NCBI GenBank assembly: GCA_033439295.1
Contig: JAVTLE010000016.1
Coordinates: forward strand, 868,001-932,000
Direction: 5' to 3'
Source: Deuterostichococcus epilithicus
Lineage: Eukaryota > Chlorophyta > Trebouxiophyceae > Prasiolales > Stichococcaceae
Length of the DNA: 64,000 bases
The notes beneath the pieces were generated by a model. It made no database searches. It was not told the DNA's origin and saw nothing but the letters and a program-made list of their open reading frames with translations. Of this stretch, positions 47,663-59,800 are shown piece after piece (the stretch's first letter is position 1; every line of letters begins with the position of its first letter). The position numbers and the translations under genes are program-made.

Positions 47663-48955
47663 ATGGCGACCGCCGAGGGTGACTCAGTGTTCCATCGAAT
47701 TGCTGACCTCTCAGCCAAGGCCTTGACGGCAGGTGGCGGAATCACCAGCGTGGAGTTCCTGGCAGCGTGCAGCGAGGTGCTGCCAATCGTGGGTGAGGCG
47801 GCCCGTATGTCTCACCTCTTGGGCCTTTGCATCATGCCAACGCAACGCCGGGAGCACGCGCAACAGCCATTGGCACCACCGTGCGGCTTCCGTCTGCTCC
47901 AGGAGGGAGTGATGCAGCGCACTCGGCAAGCCACAATCCAGAGCCTAGCAGCGATTGCATCTCTTTTTGTAACGCAGAGAAGCTGGGCGCGGCGTTCGCA
48001 CTGGTGCGCAGCGACGTGGGAGGCAACATCGACCGCCTGGAGGAACGACGGGCAATGGACCCCGACAAGTTCGCGCTGCTGTTCAACATCGTGCTGGCGG
48101 AGGTGGAGGCGGGGGAGGAGGGCGGCTCCTCCTCCGCCACCAAGGGCCTCCTCTGGCTCAAGAGGTGCACAACTTGGACCCCGCCATCCTGTTGGCATTG
48201 CCGCGTCTCAAATGTTGGAAATATAATCTCAGATTTCAAGCAGCAATGCAGCATGTCAGAAGGCTGCAGGCAACCTTGCCATACGCGGCATCTGAGAACA
48301 CATCGCGACAATCCTCTGGCTCTGAGAGGAGTCCAGAGGCTCCGAAGCAGTGGCTCGGTCGAGCGAACTGCAAGACCCATCTGTCTGCCGCGGCGCAGGG
48401 CCATGGAGTTCGTGGTGGCACTGCTGCAGCGGCTGCACGACGACCCGGGGGTCACGCTGCCAGCGGCGGCCAGCGAGACGTACACCTCGACACTGTACCG
48501 GTACCACGGCTGGGTGACTTCCGCCGCCTTCACGCTGGCGCTGAAGGTGCCGCCCTTGATTTGGAAGTTGCTGTGCACGGGACACACCTCTTGCTTTGCA
48601 CTGCTGCAACAGAGTTCAGGTTTGCAAAGCGTGCAATCCTGCCGTTTGGATGATGACTATTGATGCATTCATGTGTCCAATATTTGAGGCCTTTTATTGG
48701 GCTAAATATGGAGGCGACCACAAAGGCTACACACTTGAAGTCTCGTTCTGTGCTTGAAAGGCTTCTCACGCGCCTGCGTGCTCCTGCGTGCAGTTTGCGC
48801 CCTCGAGGGAAGCCTTCTTCGACAAGTTCGACCTGCCGCCCGGCGTCAACCTCATGGACCAGCTGGAGGCCTGCCTGCTGGCGTTTGGCACAGCGCTGGG
48901 CGTAGTGCACAAATTTTACGTCGAGCACAACCTGGACGACCCCACGAAAGTTTAA
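47663..48955 (+). CDS. Glycolipid transfer protein (GLTP family)
   Basis: Moves glycosphingolipids or ceramide-phosphates between membranes in the cytosol. Four exons with closing phases, 208 aa: 47663-47792, 47978-48164, 48399-48546, 48794-48955. Family landmarks: FLAACSEVLPIVEKLGAAF, SDVGGNIDRLEER (the Asp/Asn headgroup site), GLLWLKRAMEFVV (Trp and Lys of the sugar pocket), LYRYHGWVTSAAFTLAL (conserved HxW-type region; His-Gly-Trp visible) and the C-terminal FAPSREAFFDKF. Length and motif order match GLTP/ACD11-type single-domain proteins. Which lipid it carries cannot be told from sequence. Confidence 0.94.
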
Positions 48956-49812
48956 ATTTACACCCACGAGCTCAGAGGATGGTTTGGGCGGCGCGTGTGA
49001 GAGTCGCTCTCTGTACATGTGGCACTGCAAAACGTTCTGTAGACACTCAGACTCAATTTTGCGAGCAGCTACTACGTAGTGAATGTTTTTGTGCATGCGT
49101 TCGTGAATGCAGGCATTGGACAGTGCCTCCGGAACAACTGTGATATGTCGACGGCGGTTCATGTTCTGCCATGAGCCTGCTGCGCCACACACAACATCGC
49201 CCGCCGCTGCGGCCTCGAGCGTTTTACACCCGCTCGCATCTTGGATCAATGCCCGCCTGCTGCCCGAGTCGATCAGAAGGCGCTTGCTGCACTGTGGAAC
49301 AGATAAGAAAGCCCAAAAAAGGGACAGGTCATCACCGTTGTCATGACTCATGGATCTGCTCACATTGCGGCCACGGAATGGTTTCGCCGTATTCTTTCTT
49401 GACAGAGGTGTCCATCGGTCTCGGTCGGCCTATACCATCTTCTAGGCAGACAGTCTTGCCCACTGCCGAGCAGCGGTGTGTATACTTCCCCCAAAGCTAG
49501 CTAGGGTTGACCACCGGCTTCGGATCCCGCATACTTCAGGTGCGCCAGAATGCGTCAACCATCATGCGTTAGTATCCCAAACGTATATTGACATGATGCA
49601 GGCGGTTTCTGATAGCGCAGCATCGCGGCGTGGCATGCTTTGCGGTCGGGGTGCTGCCCCACCTGTCGGGTCCAAGCTTGGTGTGCGCTCTGCAGGGCAG
49701 CGTGCCGCCGATGCACGCCTGCTGACACATCGTCCCTTACGCCAGCGTCCCGCATCGGGCGGACGGCTCAGACATCAGCCGACGTGGCCCGGGGCTGACG
49801 AGGCGAGCACCC
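48956..49812. other. Intergenic between GLTP and the phosphatase gene
   Basis: 857 bases, both genes on the plus strand. Holds the GLTP 3' UTR and the phosphatase promoter. Frames in it show no recognisable protein. Confidence 0.5.
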
Positions 49813-51662
49813 ATGGCCTCCTGCACCGTCACCCGGACGCCCAGCTCGGTCAACTTGCTCCAGAGCAGCTATGCGTCCGTCGTGGCGCTGGCAGCCGCCG
49901 CGCTGTGGACTACGCTCCGGCAGGTGGGACACCAGGGCAGTCCGACTCAGCGGCGCTGCCCTTGTGCTTTTCGTGATGCCATCACACCTGATGCATGCCA
50001 TCAGGTATGCACCTGATTGATTTGAAACCATTATATTGTATACAATAATGACAATATTCCACAATATTCCACGGCTTCCAACGTGACAGCAGCTGTGCGG
50101 CCCTGGTCACTTCGTGCTCCTGGTGTTTGCGGTCGCTTAGCATCATCTTCGTATGTGCTCCAGGTGCTACAGTCGCTCAGCGTCATCCTGCTGGAGGCGG
50201 TGCGCCTTGCACAGCTAGTAGGCCTGCCGCTGCTGTCGGTTGCCAAGGCGCGGCGTGCGGACAACGGCCAGATAATGCGAGGGCGGCTTGCCACGGCGAC
50301 GCCACAGTTTCGGCAGCACTCGCCCGCCCAATGGCGGCAGTCGCAACGGCCGCAGCCGCAGCCGGCACAGCAAACGGCTGGTCTACCAGCGGGCGTGCCG
50401 CTGTCAGGCCGTGGTGGGATGCCTGGCTCCCATGGCAGATTTACGGTCGTCCTTGATCTGGACGAGACCCTGGTCTGCACCTACCGGTCTGACATGCTGG
50501 CGGGCGCCCGCCCCATCAGGGCGGCTGGCGCCTTCGATGTGGACTGCGAGGTCAGCACTGGCACCCGAGGCTGCCTGACGGTGGTGCCCCGCCCTGGGGT
50601 GGCAGAGTTTTTGCGCCGCGCCAGCGGCTTTGCAGACCTCGTCGTCTTCACCGCCGGTCAGCCAGGTGCCCTTTCATCTGTCTACCCCGAGATACATACC
50701 ATAACATTCACACGGGTCACGCAAGCAAGCGCATGCAGGGGCTGCCTGAATTCACCCTCGTTGCAGGAAGCATGCTCTGTATGGTTATTGGAGTACAACC
50801 ATTCACATCTGCAGCGACCGATAGCTTCTGAAATCTAAACAGTACAGGCTCCTGTATATGCAGGCTATGCTAAGCCCATCCTGAATGTGCTGGACCCTAC
50901 CGGCACCCTGTTTGCGGCGCGCCTGTATCGCGATTCGACCGTCAAGACGATGCACCATGAGAATGTGAAGGTGCGGCGTCAAGACAAGTCTATGCCTGAT
51001 CATTTGTGAAGGCTCTTCTTTTGCCCTCTTGCCGGTCTCGGGCCCAGATGCATGGAGACTTGACACAGCTGCAGGAGTGCCCCGGGCTGGGCAGCTGCCT
51101 GCGGTGCAACGGTGCTGCCTATGCTCGTGCCTAGTGGTAGCCTGGTCCCTAGGGCACCCAGCGCTGCGCTTCTGATGCAATGGCAACGACACACTTTGTA
51201 CTGCTGATGAGACCCTGCCGTGTAAACTTCGCAGGACCTGTCGCGGCTGCAGCGTGACCTGGCGCGCACCGTGCTGGTGGACAACTCCCCATTCTCCTTT
51301 CTGCTGCAGCCGTGCAACGGGCTACCCGTACGCCCGTTCGTCGGCCACCCCTCCGACGATGAGCTGCTGACGGTGGGATTGGAAACTCTGCGCCTTTCCG
51401 AGTTGACATGTGTGTGCGTGAGGCTCTGGATGTGCCTTTCTTGTGTCCGAGACCATCGCAGCCCATGCCACTTGCACTGATTGATGCTGGTGCTCAGGCC
51501 GAGGAGTCCTTAGACCCAAAATGATAATGCTGTTGATATCGCCTGCAGGTGGTGCTGCCCATTCTGGAGGGGCTGGCAGCGAGTGCCGGAGACATCCGGC
51601 CTGTGCTCGATGCCCAGTGGCACATGCGAGCCTGGCTGCAGCGGCGGCTTCAGCCCCAGTAG
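49813..51662 (+). CDS. FCP1/SCP-type (NIF) HAD phosphatase
   Basis: Five exons with closing phases, 323 aa: 49813-49923, 50164-50665, 50864-50970, 51235-51372, 51549-51662. The catalytic signature FTVVLDLDETLVCTYRS (DxDxT/V nucleophile motif) is followed by VVPRPGVAEFLRRA, LVVFTAGQPGYAKPI and VLVDNSPFSFLLQP (DNSP, Mg-binding), as in small CTD phosphatases, Dullard/CTDNEP1 and Tim50. The N-terminal 80 residues include VVALAAAALWTTL and LQSLSVILLEAVRLAQLVGL, one or two hydrophobic helices similar to the membrane anchor of Dullard/CTDNEP1, then a Gln/Pro linker. A nuclear-envelope/ER lipin-phosphatase role is therefore plausible but is inference. CTD-like or Tim50-like use is the alternative. 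Confidence 0.9.
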
Positions 51663-52111
51663 CTAAGAGAACCTGCCGCAGGCATGGCCTGCCCTGCGGC
51701 TTTCAGCGCTCTGCGGCGCGATTGACCAAGTACAGTGAGCTGTAACGAGAGGCGTGGAATGTGTGGAGTTTTTGGGGCCGGCGCCCTGCTGCACTTCTCT
51801 TAGCAGCGAGGATTGAATTCAGATGGCAGGCAGTGACGGCGCCGCACAGTGGCCAGCCTGGCCATCAATTTTGGGTAGGGAGAGAGAATTGAATCGGGTG
51901 AGGAGAAAGGATGTGGAATGTTCGAGTGCTGTACCGTACATTTGAGACACGAGCGTTCAAACTGTTTGCCTCCATCGCTGTGCACTGGCGGAGAAATTGT
52001 GAGTTTCTGGAGGGACTGTGAGGGGCAGGACAGCATTGACTGAACCGCATACTGGTGAGATTGGTGTTTCGTTGGCATGTTTGACCACATCGTTTCGACA
52101 AGACGGCAGCC
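51663..52111. terminator. Tail-to-tail intergenic with candidate polyadenylation signal
   Basis: TGTAA at 51741-51745, about 80 bases after the phosphatase stop, fits the UGUAA signal of green algae. The rest should be the 3' UTR of the methyltransferase gene (minus). Confidence 0.5.
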
Positions 52112-53597
52112 TCATGGAACGACATCAGAGTCGAACGTTGCTCGCCAATGCAAATGGAATATGACGCCTTCCAACCCACCGCCGACAGGGCCCCTCGTTC
52201 CAGGCAGCTCCTGGATGCTGAACCCCACACGCTCCGCCTCGACGGGCAGCGCTCGGTCGATGATCTTCGCCCTTGAAACATACCCTGCGAGCAAAGGGAA
52301 TCCCACAGAATTGGCAATTGCCAAAGCAGCGAAATCAGCACGAGAAGTGGAGTACTCGAAGCAATGTGCCAAATACTGGCACGGAAGGTCTGTCCACGCT
52401 GGGCAGGCTGTGTGTGTCATGCAGCATCGCAAGAGCAGCAGCTGATCATGGAAGGTGGCTTCACCGAGCAGGAACGCCGCCTCTGGTGTGCGCTGTAGCA
52501 GCTGTGCTGCGCAGGAAAACAGCGCCGGCAGCGCCTGCTGCCCGTACGCCACATCGGCACCGAGGAGCAGGTCGTACCCGTCGCCGCCGGGTGATGCCGC
52601 TGCGACCCTTGTGATGTCGGTCGCCGACGTCCAGTCCAGAAGCATGCAGGCCATGTCTACAGGTGGAGCAGAAATTTTGGAGCGTCTCGTTGCAGGATTG
52701 GATGCGCTTACAAGAGTTGAGGCCGTGGATGCTCACTGAGCCACGCACAATGTGTGTCAGTGTTGACACATGTCTCCACTGCGGTGTTACGGCATTGCGA
52801 TTAGGGCGATTGGCACCAATGACCGTCAACAACTACAACCAAGCTCACCATGCTCTGCGCGGTTCAGCGCCGCATTGCGCCGCAGCACCGACAGCACATC
52901 TTCGTTGTGGTCCGTCAGCACGATCGGACAGGACCGCGCCGCCACGCAGCCGACCAGGCCGAGCCCGGCGCCGAGCTCCAATGCAACAGATCGACCTTGC
53001 ACCCAACGAGGGTGTGCCGCAAGGTGCGCCGCAAGCAGCTCAGCGGCAGGCCACAGGATCTGGCCTGCATTGCCCATGCAGAAGCACTGCGACCTCAGAA
53101 AATGATTCTGCCAGAGGCGCATGGCTTGACACGCCGAAGACATGATAGCTCGGCGTCGACGCATAGTTCCATACCGGTCAGGTCAAAGTCGGTGCAGGCC
53201 GACTGTGAGGCAAGGAGCGGCACGCTGACGTCGCCAAGGTTGAACTGCTTCTGGATGTACCTGCAGCATGTGCAAGACGCAGCGTGCTCGCTGTCGCTGG
53301 CAATCCTTCATCATGCGCCGCCACACACAGCACATTCACTCACTCCTGGTTGAGAAACAGGCCGGCGTCGAAGTTCTCCTCGTAATCGTCCACTGAATGT
53401 AAGTCGTCGTTGTTTGTTGTAAGTGCGTTGGCGTTGCTCGCACCAGCATATGGTTCCGGCATCGACTGGCGCGCGCTGTTGATCAGCTGGAACCTGGCAG
53501 CGCTGTCGACGCGGTGTGATTTGCAACGGTGTTCATAGCAGATGAACCTGGTGAATTTCAGACCTCCCTGAAATGAAAATTTGTGAGCATCATGCAC
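52112..53597 (-). CDS. METTL21/23-type (family 16) S-adenosylmethionine methyltransferase
   Basis: Exons: 53344-53597 (start MHDAHKFSF), 53175-53260 (YIQKQFNLGDVSVPLLAS), 52849-53064 (LWPAAELLAAHL, VALELGAGLGLVGCVAA = SAM motif I, VLTDHNEDVL = motif II), about 52420-52656 (LLDWTSATD, YDLLLGADVAYG = post-motif), 52112-52284 (end). The junction DFDLTG-QILWPA is restored by splicing at ACCG|GTATGG. The family methylates lysines of chaperones and elongation factors or histidines of other proteins; the substrate here is unknown. The donor of the fourth exon was not resolved. The start could instead be an upstream ATG at 53743. It has an Asn/Asp-rich acidic N-terminal segment before the fold. Confidence 0.88.
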
Positions 53598-53808
53598 GAA
53601 ATTTTGCTATGTCGAAACTCACAACGCGTTTGCTTGTCGCCAAGTGTCGCTGTAGGGCGCCACATCGTTGCTAGTGCATGATCAGATCGACAACCTTGCA
53701 TCTGGTTACGGAGCTCTTTGGATTTGAAAGGGTGGGCTGCCATCGAAGTGGACCAGATTGAGGCGGCTGCAGAAAAGGAACGAAGCGGGGCGCTGCCGAA
53801 GCGGCGCC
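53598..53808. promoter_or_regulatory. Short bidirectional promoter
   Basis: Only 211 bases separate the methyltransferase start (-) and the importin start (+), so both transcription starts and control elements must lie here. No TATA box evident. Confidence 0.55.
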
Positions 53809-56800
53809 ATGGAGGTCATGCAGCTGTACAGCGTGCTGGCAGCCACTCTCAGTGCTGATGCGACGCAGCGTCAGGCCGCAGAGGCGACCCTCAAGCAGGT
53901 ACAATCTCCTGCGGGGACGCCTCTTCCAGCGGGCAATGGTCAGGTTGCAGGCAGGCACTCTTGACCACTGTATGGCCAGCTTATTTTTATCATACATTTT
54001 AGATGCCTGGCAGCAAAACCCCGACAGGGAAAGAATGTGCAGCCACAGATGCTGTCCGCCGCGGCATTCTACGCCAGCTTTTCCAGCGAGTCGTCCAAAG
54101 GACACGAACCTTGCAAGATGTGTTGCATTGATGGTGCATTCGGCAGTTGACCTTGAGGTGGGCTGCAAGTCCGCCGCAAGCTGTCGCGATCGATGTCATA
54201 TGCGCCAAGCAGACGGCGCTAAATGCAGATCTGCAAAGATCGACTACAATAATGTCCTTGAAACCACTGTCAAAACTCTCCAGAGCCGCCAGCATGCAGC
54301 AACAGCACCCCATTGAAGCTGATCGACTGAAATATCATGGCGCCGGCGAGGCGGCGGCAGCACATTGTGATATGCTGTCCGGTACCTGGCGTGCAGCACG
54401 AGCACACGCCGGGGCAGCTGACCAACCTGCTGCGGGTAGCGGTGGAGGAGTCTGTGGACGCCGCGGTGCGGCAGGTCGCCGCGATCACCTTCAAGAACCT
54501 GGTCAAGGCTGACTGGGACGTGCGCGGTGAGGCTGCCAACCGCACGACCCCTGACAAATTGCTGAATGCAAAGGCTGCGGTGCAGCATGCGGCTCCAATG
54601 TCGGGAATGCAGGTCGCCTTTATGTCACTTCAAGAACCTGGTCAAGGCTGACTGGGACGTTCGCGATGCCGCTGGCCGCTGTCACTCCTGGTAAAGCTTT
54701 TCCATGTAAAGGCTGCGGTGCGGCGTGCGGCTAGTATTCAGAGGAAGTACACCGGGGTGGATCTGCTATCTTCGCGGCCGCGCAGAGGAGGGCAGGGACA
54801 GCCCGCTGGCGGAGGCTGACAAGGCGGCCGTGCGGGAGAACCTGTTGGAGGGCATTGTGCGGGCGCCGCACGTCATACAGGCGCAGCTGGGCGAGTGCGC
54901 CAAGTACGTGGTGTATGCAGACTACCCAGAGCGCTGGCCGTCGCTGCTGCCGGCCGTCGTGGCGCACCTGGCCACCCAGGTGGGCGCGAATGGGGCCTGG
55001 TTGATGCAACAGAGCGGTGGGTCTGCCCCCAGGAGGATGTCTGGGCTCCCGCCTGAGCAGGGGATCTAGAGCGCGGAACCCAGAAGAGTGCATCCCTTCA
55101 GCAGACGATGATATGTGACACTGCGGATGGGGAGCCTGCTGGCTATGAAGGCAGAGCTTGCGCTGACGCTGCGAGGCTGGTTCAACGAGATCCATGGCCA
55201 TAGCAAGGTGGTGGGTCGTCCCTCTGTGGTGCAGGAGCAGCAGCGGCTGTACGGCGGGCTGCTGCTGCTGCGGCTGCTGGCACGCAAGTACGAGTTCAAG
55301 GACGAAGACGAGCGCGAGCCGCTGGCGCACATCGTGTCCGCCACCTTCCCGCCGTTGTTGGCCATCTTCCAGGTGTGGGATGGACCCTCCAGCGTGCGTT
55401 CCAACGTGCTGTTTACTTTGTTGGGTGCCGCAGGTCGGCACATACCTGGCCGCCGAAGCGGCCAGATCCTCTGCTGCTGTTGGTGCAGGGGGAGGCGCTG
55501 CTGGCGGCAGGAATAGTGATGCTGTGCATCAAACCGTGCAGGGCTTCGGCCGTCCTGCCGACATAGTGTGTGCTCGCCCCGAACAGGAATGTGGTGGTCA
55601 GAGACCCCGCCACATTCCGCACGCAGGCGCTGTTGGCGGCGGGCAGCCCGGCGGTGGAGGTGGCGGAGCTGCTGAAGCTGGTGTGCAAGACCTTTTGGAG
55701 CGCCACCTACATGGAGATACCCGCGCAGCTGTGCGAGCCGGCGCAGTTTGGCGGCTGGATGACCGCGCTACACACTTTCGTCATGCAGCCCGTGCCCGAG
55801 GTGGGACATGGGCAAATATCATCATGTTATCAGTGTCTTTTTGGGGCGCAGGGTGGCGGCCTCGCAGCTGTGCGCTTCCGCTTTTGGTTACTGCCTCGTC
55901 CCGCAGCCCGGCCCATGTCGGGGGTGCGGGGGCCCTTGCAGTATGCGCGGTCCTGGGGCTGGCTGGCAGAGTGCGCCTGGGTCGAAGCCTTGTGGCAACC
56001 AGCGCGGGACGGGGGCTGCCGCCCGCAACCAGGAGACGAATCAGTGCAGATTTTGCGGCTCTGCATACATGGAGGTCGAGTGCTGCCGCAGCTGCGAGTC
56101 GCGCAGCTGTGGCCGCCTCAGCAGCTGCTGCGCCCTCTCTGGCACTGCCCTGTGTGTCTCGCCCTGTGACAACGTGCTTGGGGCACCACACCGACGCAAT
56201 GTTACTCTACCCATGCATGTTTTGGAGGTCCATGTCGACCTGGTGCTGCTGCATCCGCAGCAAGGGCAGCCGGAGGACACCCGACAGCGGCAGGCGTGGC
56301 CCTGGTGGAAGGCCAAGAAGTGGGCGCTGCACATCAGCCACCGGCTGTTCAACCGGTACGGGGACCCGAAGAAGTGCGGGTCCGACAGCCCCGACGCGGC
56401 CTTTGCTGCGCAATTCCGGGACCAGTGCACAGTCAAGTTTCTGGAGGCGCACGCTGCGCTGCTGGGGCGCTACGCAGAGGTGAGGTTCTCGATTGAAGCT
56501 GTCCACCAAGCTCTCGACAGCTCTTCTCCCTACACAAGGCCGTGCAGACGAGGGTGGCCGTCTGGCCGTGCATGGCGTCAGCTGTTTTGATTCGTTGTTG
56601 AGACCAGCACCCAGGCTGGATGCTGTGCGCCTGGCTGCGGATGGCTGTCCATGCGCTTGCGGGTGGCCGTCCTGCAACTGCCCAGGGCATAGCTGCAAAG
56701 GCATGCCCGCGGCTGGCGCAGCAGGGTCTGGTTGCCTCAGTGGCGCGGCACGGATTCCTCGACGCCTGCGCTGAATCTTCCCTTACACAATGCATCGTGG

Positions 56801-59800
56801 CTGTGATGACACATTCTCAATTTTGTAGTAGATATGGACATCCGAGGGCATTGCCCCGTGAAGATGTAAACTCGTGGGAATCTCTCTGAGCCACTAGAAC
56901 CGACTGTATCAACCTCGACCTCCTGATGTTGCGCGGCTGTTCTCCGTCCGCCGATTGCCCCAAGCTCTGGTCCGCACAACCCTGTGCTGCTGGGCGCGGA
57001 GGTGCTCGCACGCCAAACTGCATGCGGCATGCGGTGGGCATCCAGCCTGAAATCCAGCATGCTTGTCCAAGCAGTAAGCCCTGTGCCCCTCGTGCCCGCC
57101 TTCAGGGGCAGTGGCTGTCGCCGCGGGTGGTCAACCTGACGCTGCAGTACCTGACGGTGGGCATCAAGCAGGCGCGCACCTGGAGGTTGCTGCAGCCGCA
57201 CGTGCCGGCGCTCATGCAGCGGGTGCTGTTCCCGCTCATGTGCTTCTCCGAGGAGGACGCCGAGCTGTGGGAGGACGACCCGCAGGAGTACATCCGCAAG
57301 GTGCGCAAGATAATGATATAACCACTACGAATGCTGAACCGCAGCATCTATCTCGTGATATGAAGAGTGACATGAAGGCAGTCAGGACCGCTGCCACGAG
57401 GAACACCGGTATGCTGGGGCAGGTGTTTGTGGGTGGTGGCCCTCCCGGCCCTGAATTGGAAGACGGGCGGCGTCACCGGTGTACGCAGCGGCGGGTGATG
57501 CGCGGCCGCAGCAGCCAGGGCGTCTCCTACGAAACCTTTCTGCTGGGTGGAGCAGCTGCTGGCGTGCAGACTGCGGGGCGGCTGTCAGCTGTCAGCTGCA
57601 GCACTTGCTCGCGACCGGGTCTGGTGTTGCCCAACTCTGGCAGCTTGTGTTTCGCAGGGGTACGACATCATGGAGGAGATGTACAGCCCCAAGTCGGCGG
57701 CCAGCAACTTCCTGCACGAGCTGTGCGAGTCGCGGCAGAAGAATCTGGGCCCCTTCATGCAGCAGGTGCGCCGGGGTTTTCCTCTCGGCGCTATGCCGCT
57801 GATGACCTCACGCTGTGCAGTATCCTGCGGACGCTCGGACCTGCATTCCAGCAGCCACCTGGCTGGGAACCTCGCCTGCGCGACAACCTGACGCGGTGCC
57901 GATTCACCCTGCCGTGCAGATCTCGGCGATCTTCACAGAGTACCAGGCAGCCGCAGCGGGCGGCGGCGCGGTGCCGCAGGACGTGGCACGACGAATGGAT
58001 GGCGCGCTGCTGGCAGTCGGCGCCCTCAGCGACATCCTCAAGCAGAAGGTGCGCACACTGTCGATTTTTCTCCGCAGTCTGTGTAGTCGATGGCTTCTCG
58101 ACAAACTGACTGCTTCAGACACTCTGCATGAGGGGAGCGCGCAGGGAGGGTTGCTATCCGCCGCGTGCTCGCACCTGAGGATGGGGGCAATCGCGACTGA
58201 GCCAGGCTGCGCAGGGTTGTGCTACTGCTGACAGTGCCACAGCCACCGCTGGTACCCGCATAACCCTAAACGCTTCCTAAATATGTCCCGAACTCTGCAG
58301 GAGCCATACAAGAAGGAGCTGGAGGGCATGCTCATGACGCACGTGGCGCCGCTGTTCGCTTCGCCGGCCGGGCACCTGCGCGCCAAGGCGGCCTGGGTCG
58401 CTGGCGTCTATGCGGACATCAAGTTTTCCGGCGGCTACGGCGGCGGACCCCACTTCCAGGCGCTGTTTCGCGCCATCGTCGGCGCGCTTGCCGACGTCGA
58501 GCTGCCGGTGAGCCCCCGCCAGGATCTTGGCAGGCATGCGTTGGACTTGTCAGCACGTGGGCAGGGCAGCAGCACGGTGATGGCTGCCTGAAACGGCATC
58601 GCTGCCTGTCAACGAGTGGGTGAAGGCTGAAGCAGGAAGCGGCGGGCTCTCGGATGAGGTTCAGGGCAGGACCTTTCCCTGCTGCTGGCGCAGACCGCCG
58701 CTGTGCAGCGTGCCGGCGGCTGTTGGGCGAATGCAACACTAGGCTGCATCCCCACTCAAACACGTCGTTGACATCTGGACTCTTTCAACCAAGTGTGTGC
58801 GCGCCGCCACAGGTGCGGGTGGATGCGGTCATGGCTGCGCGCGCCTACATCGACGCATACCAGGAAGAAAAGCTGGACGAGATCAAGGGCCTCATACCCT
58901 CACTGCTCGACCAGATCTTCAAGCTCATGGCCGAGGTGCGCAGGCTGCTTGCTGCAGCCGGTTGCAGCCGGGTGCAGCCAGTCGCAGCTTTCTGCCGAGC
59001 TCTCGGGCGGGGGTTGCACCTCGTCAGAGATGCACAGCTGCGCCTGGGGCCAGACGCCAGGCGCTCTGCTTCCTCCTGTCTTTTCAGCAATCACATGGCC
59101 GTTACTCGATCTGCGTCTCGTTCGAGGCTATGACGCCATGTCCAAGTCTAGCATTGCAAAAGAACAAACAGTGACATACGGAGAACGCAGCAGTCTGACC
59201 GACCGAACCACTTTGTGCCACGGATGATCTTTCATACTCACAGGTGGACAATGAGGACCTGGTGCTGACGCTGGAGGCGATCGTGGAAAAGTTCGAGGAC
59301 GAGATGGCGCCCTTTGCCGTGGGACTCACGCAGCACCTGGCGCAGGCCTTCTGGCGCGCCACGGCCGCCGAGGTGCGCCCAGCTGTGGTCCTGCGACTCC
59401 CGTCAGCCCTTGGCGCTCGGCCACGCACACAGCACCATGGTGCAGTCCCCTCTGACACGCGCCGCCGCTGCTGATGTGCGGCGCGCTCCATTCCGGGCAG
59501 CGCACCCTGCCGCCGGAGCACGCTCGTGCGAACCGGTCCTTGCGGATTGCCTGCGCACGGCGCCCGCGCTCGCGGCTCGTCGTGTGTCCACGAGCGCGTG
59601 CCCGCTGCAAGGTCGTTTCAGGGGGTTCAAGCCGGAGTCCAGAAACCGACACCCAGACCACAGAGATTTTGTGGTTGGTGACAGGACGCGGCGGACGGGG
59701 AGGACGACGGGCTGGCGGCCTTTAACACGCTGCGCACGCTGGCCACCGTCCTCGAGTCCGTCTCCTCGCAGCCGTCGCTGTTCTCCGAGGTGGGCGCTGT

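Noticed and set aside
53671-53743. Upstream start exon for the methyltransferase (MAAHPFKSKELRNQ)
   Set aside because: Its possible donors are in phase 1 while the next acceptor needs phase 0; the ATG at 53597 reads through without an intron.
55194-56483. 429-codon plus-strand frame
   Set aside because: Frame shadow of importin exons, with Ala/Arg/Cys-rich content and no family match.
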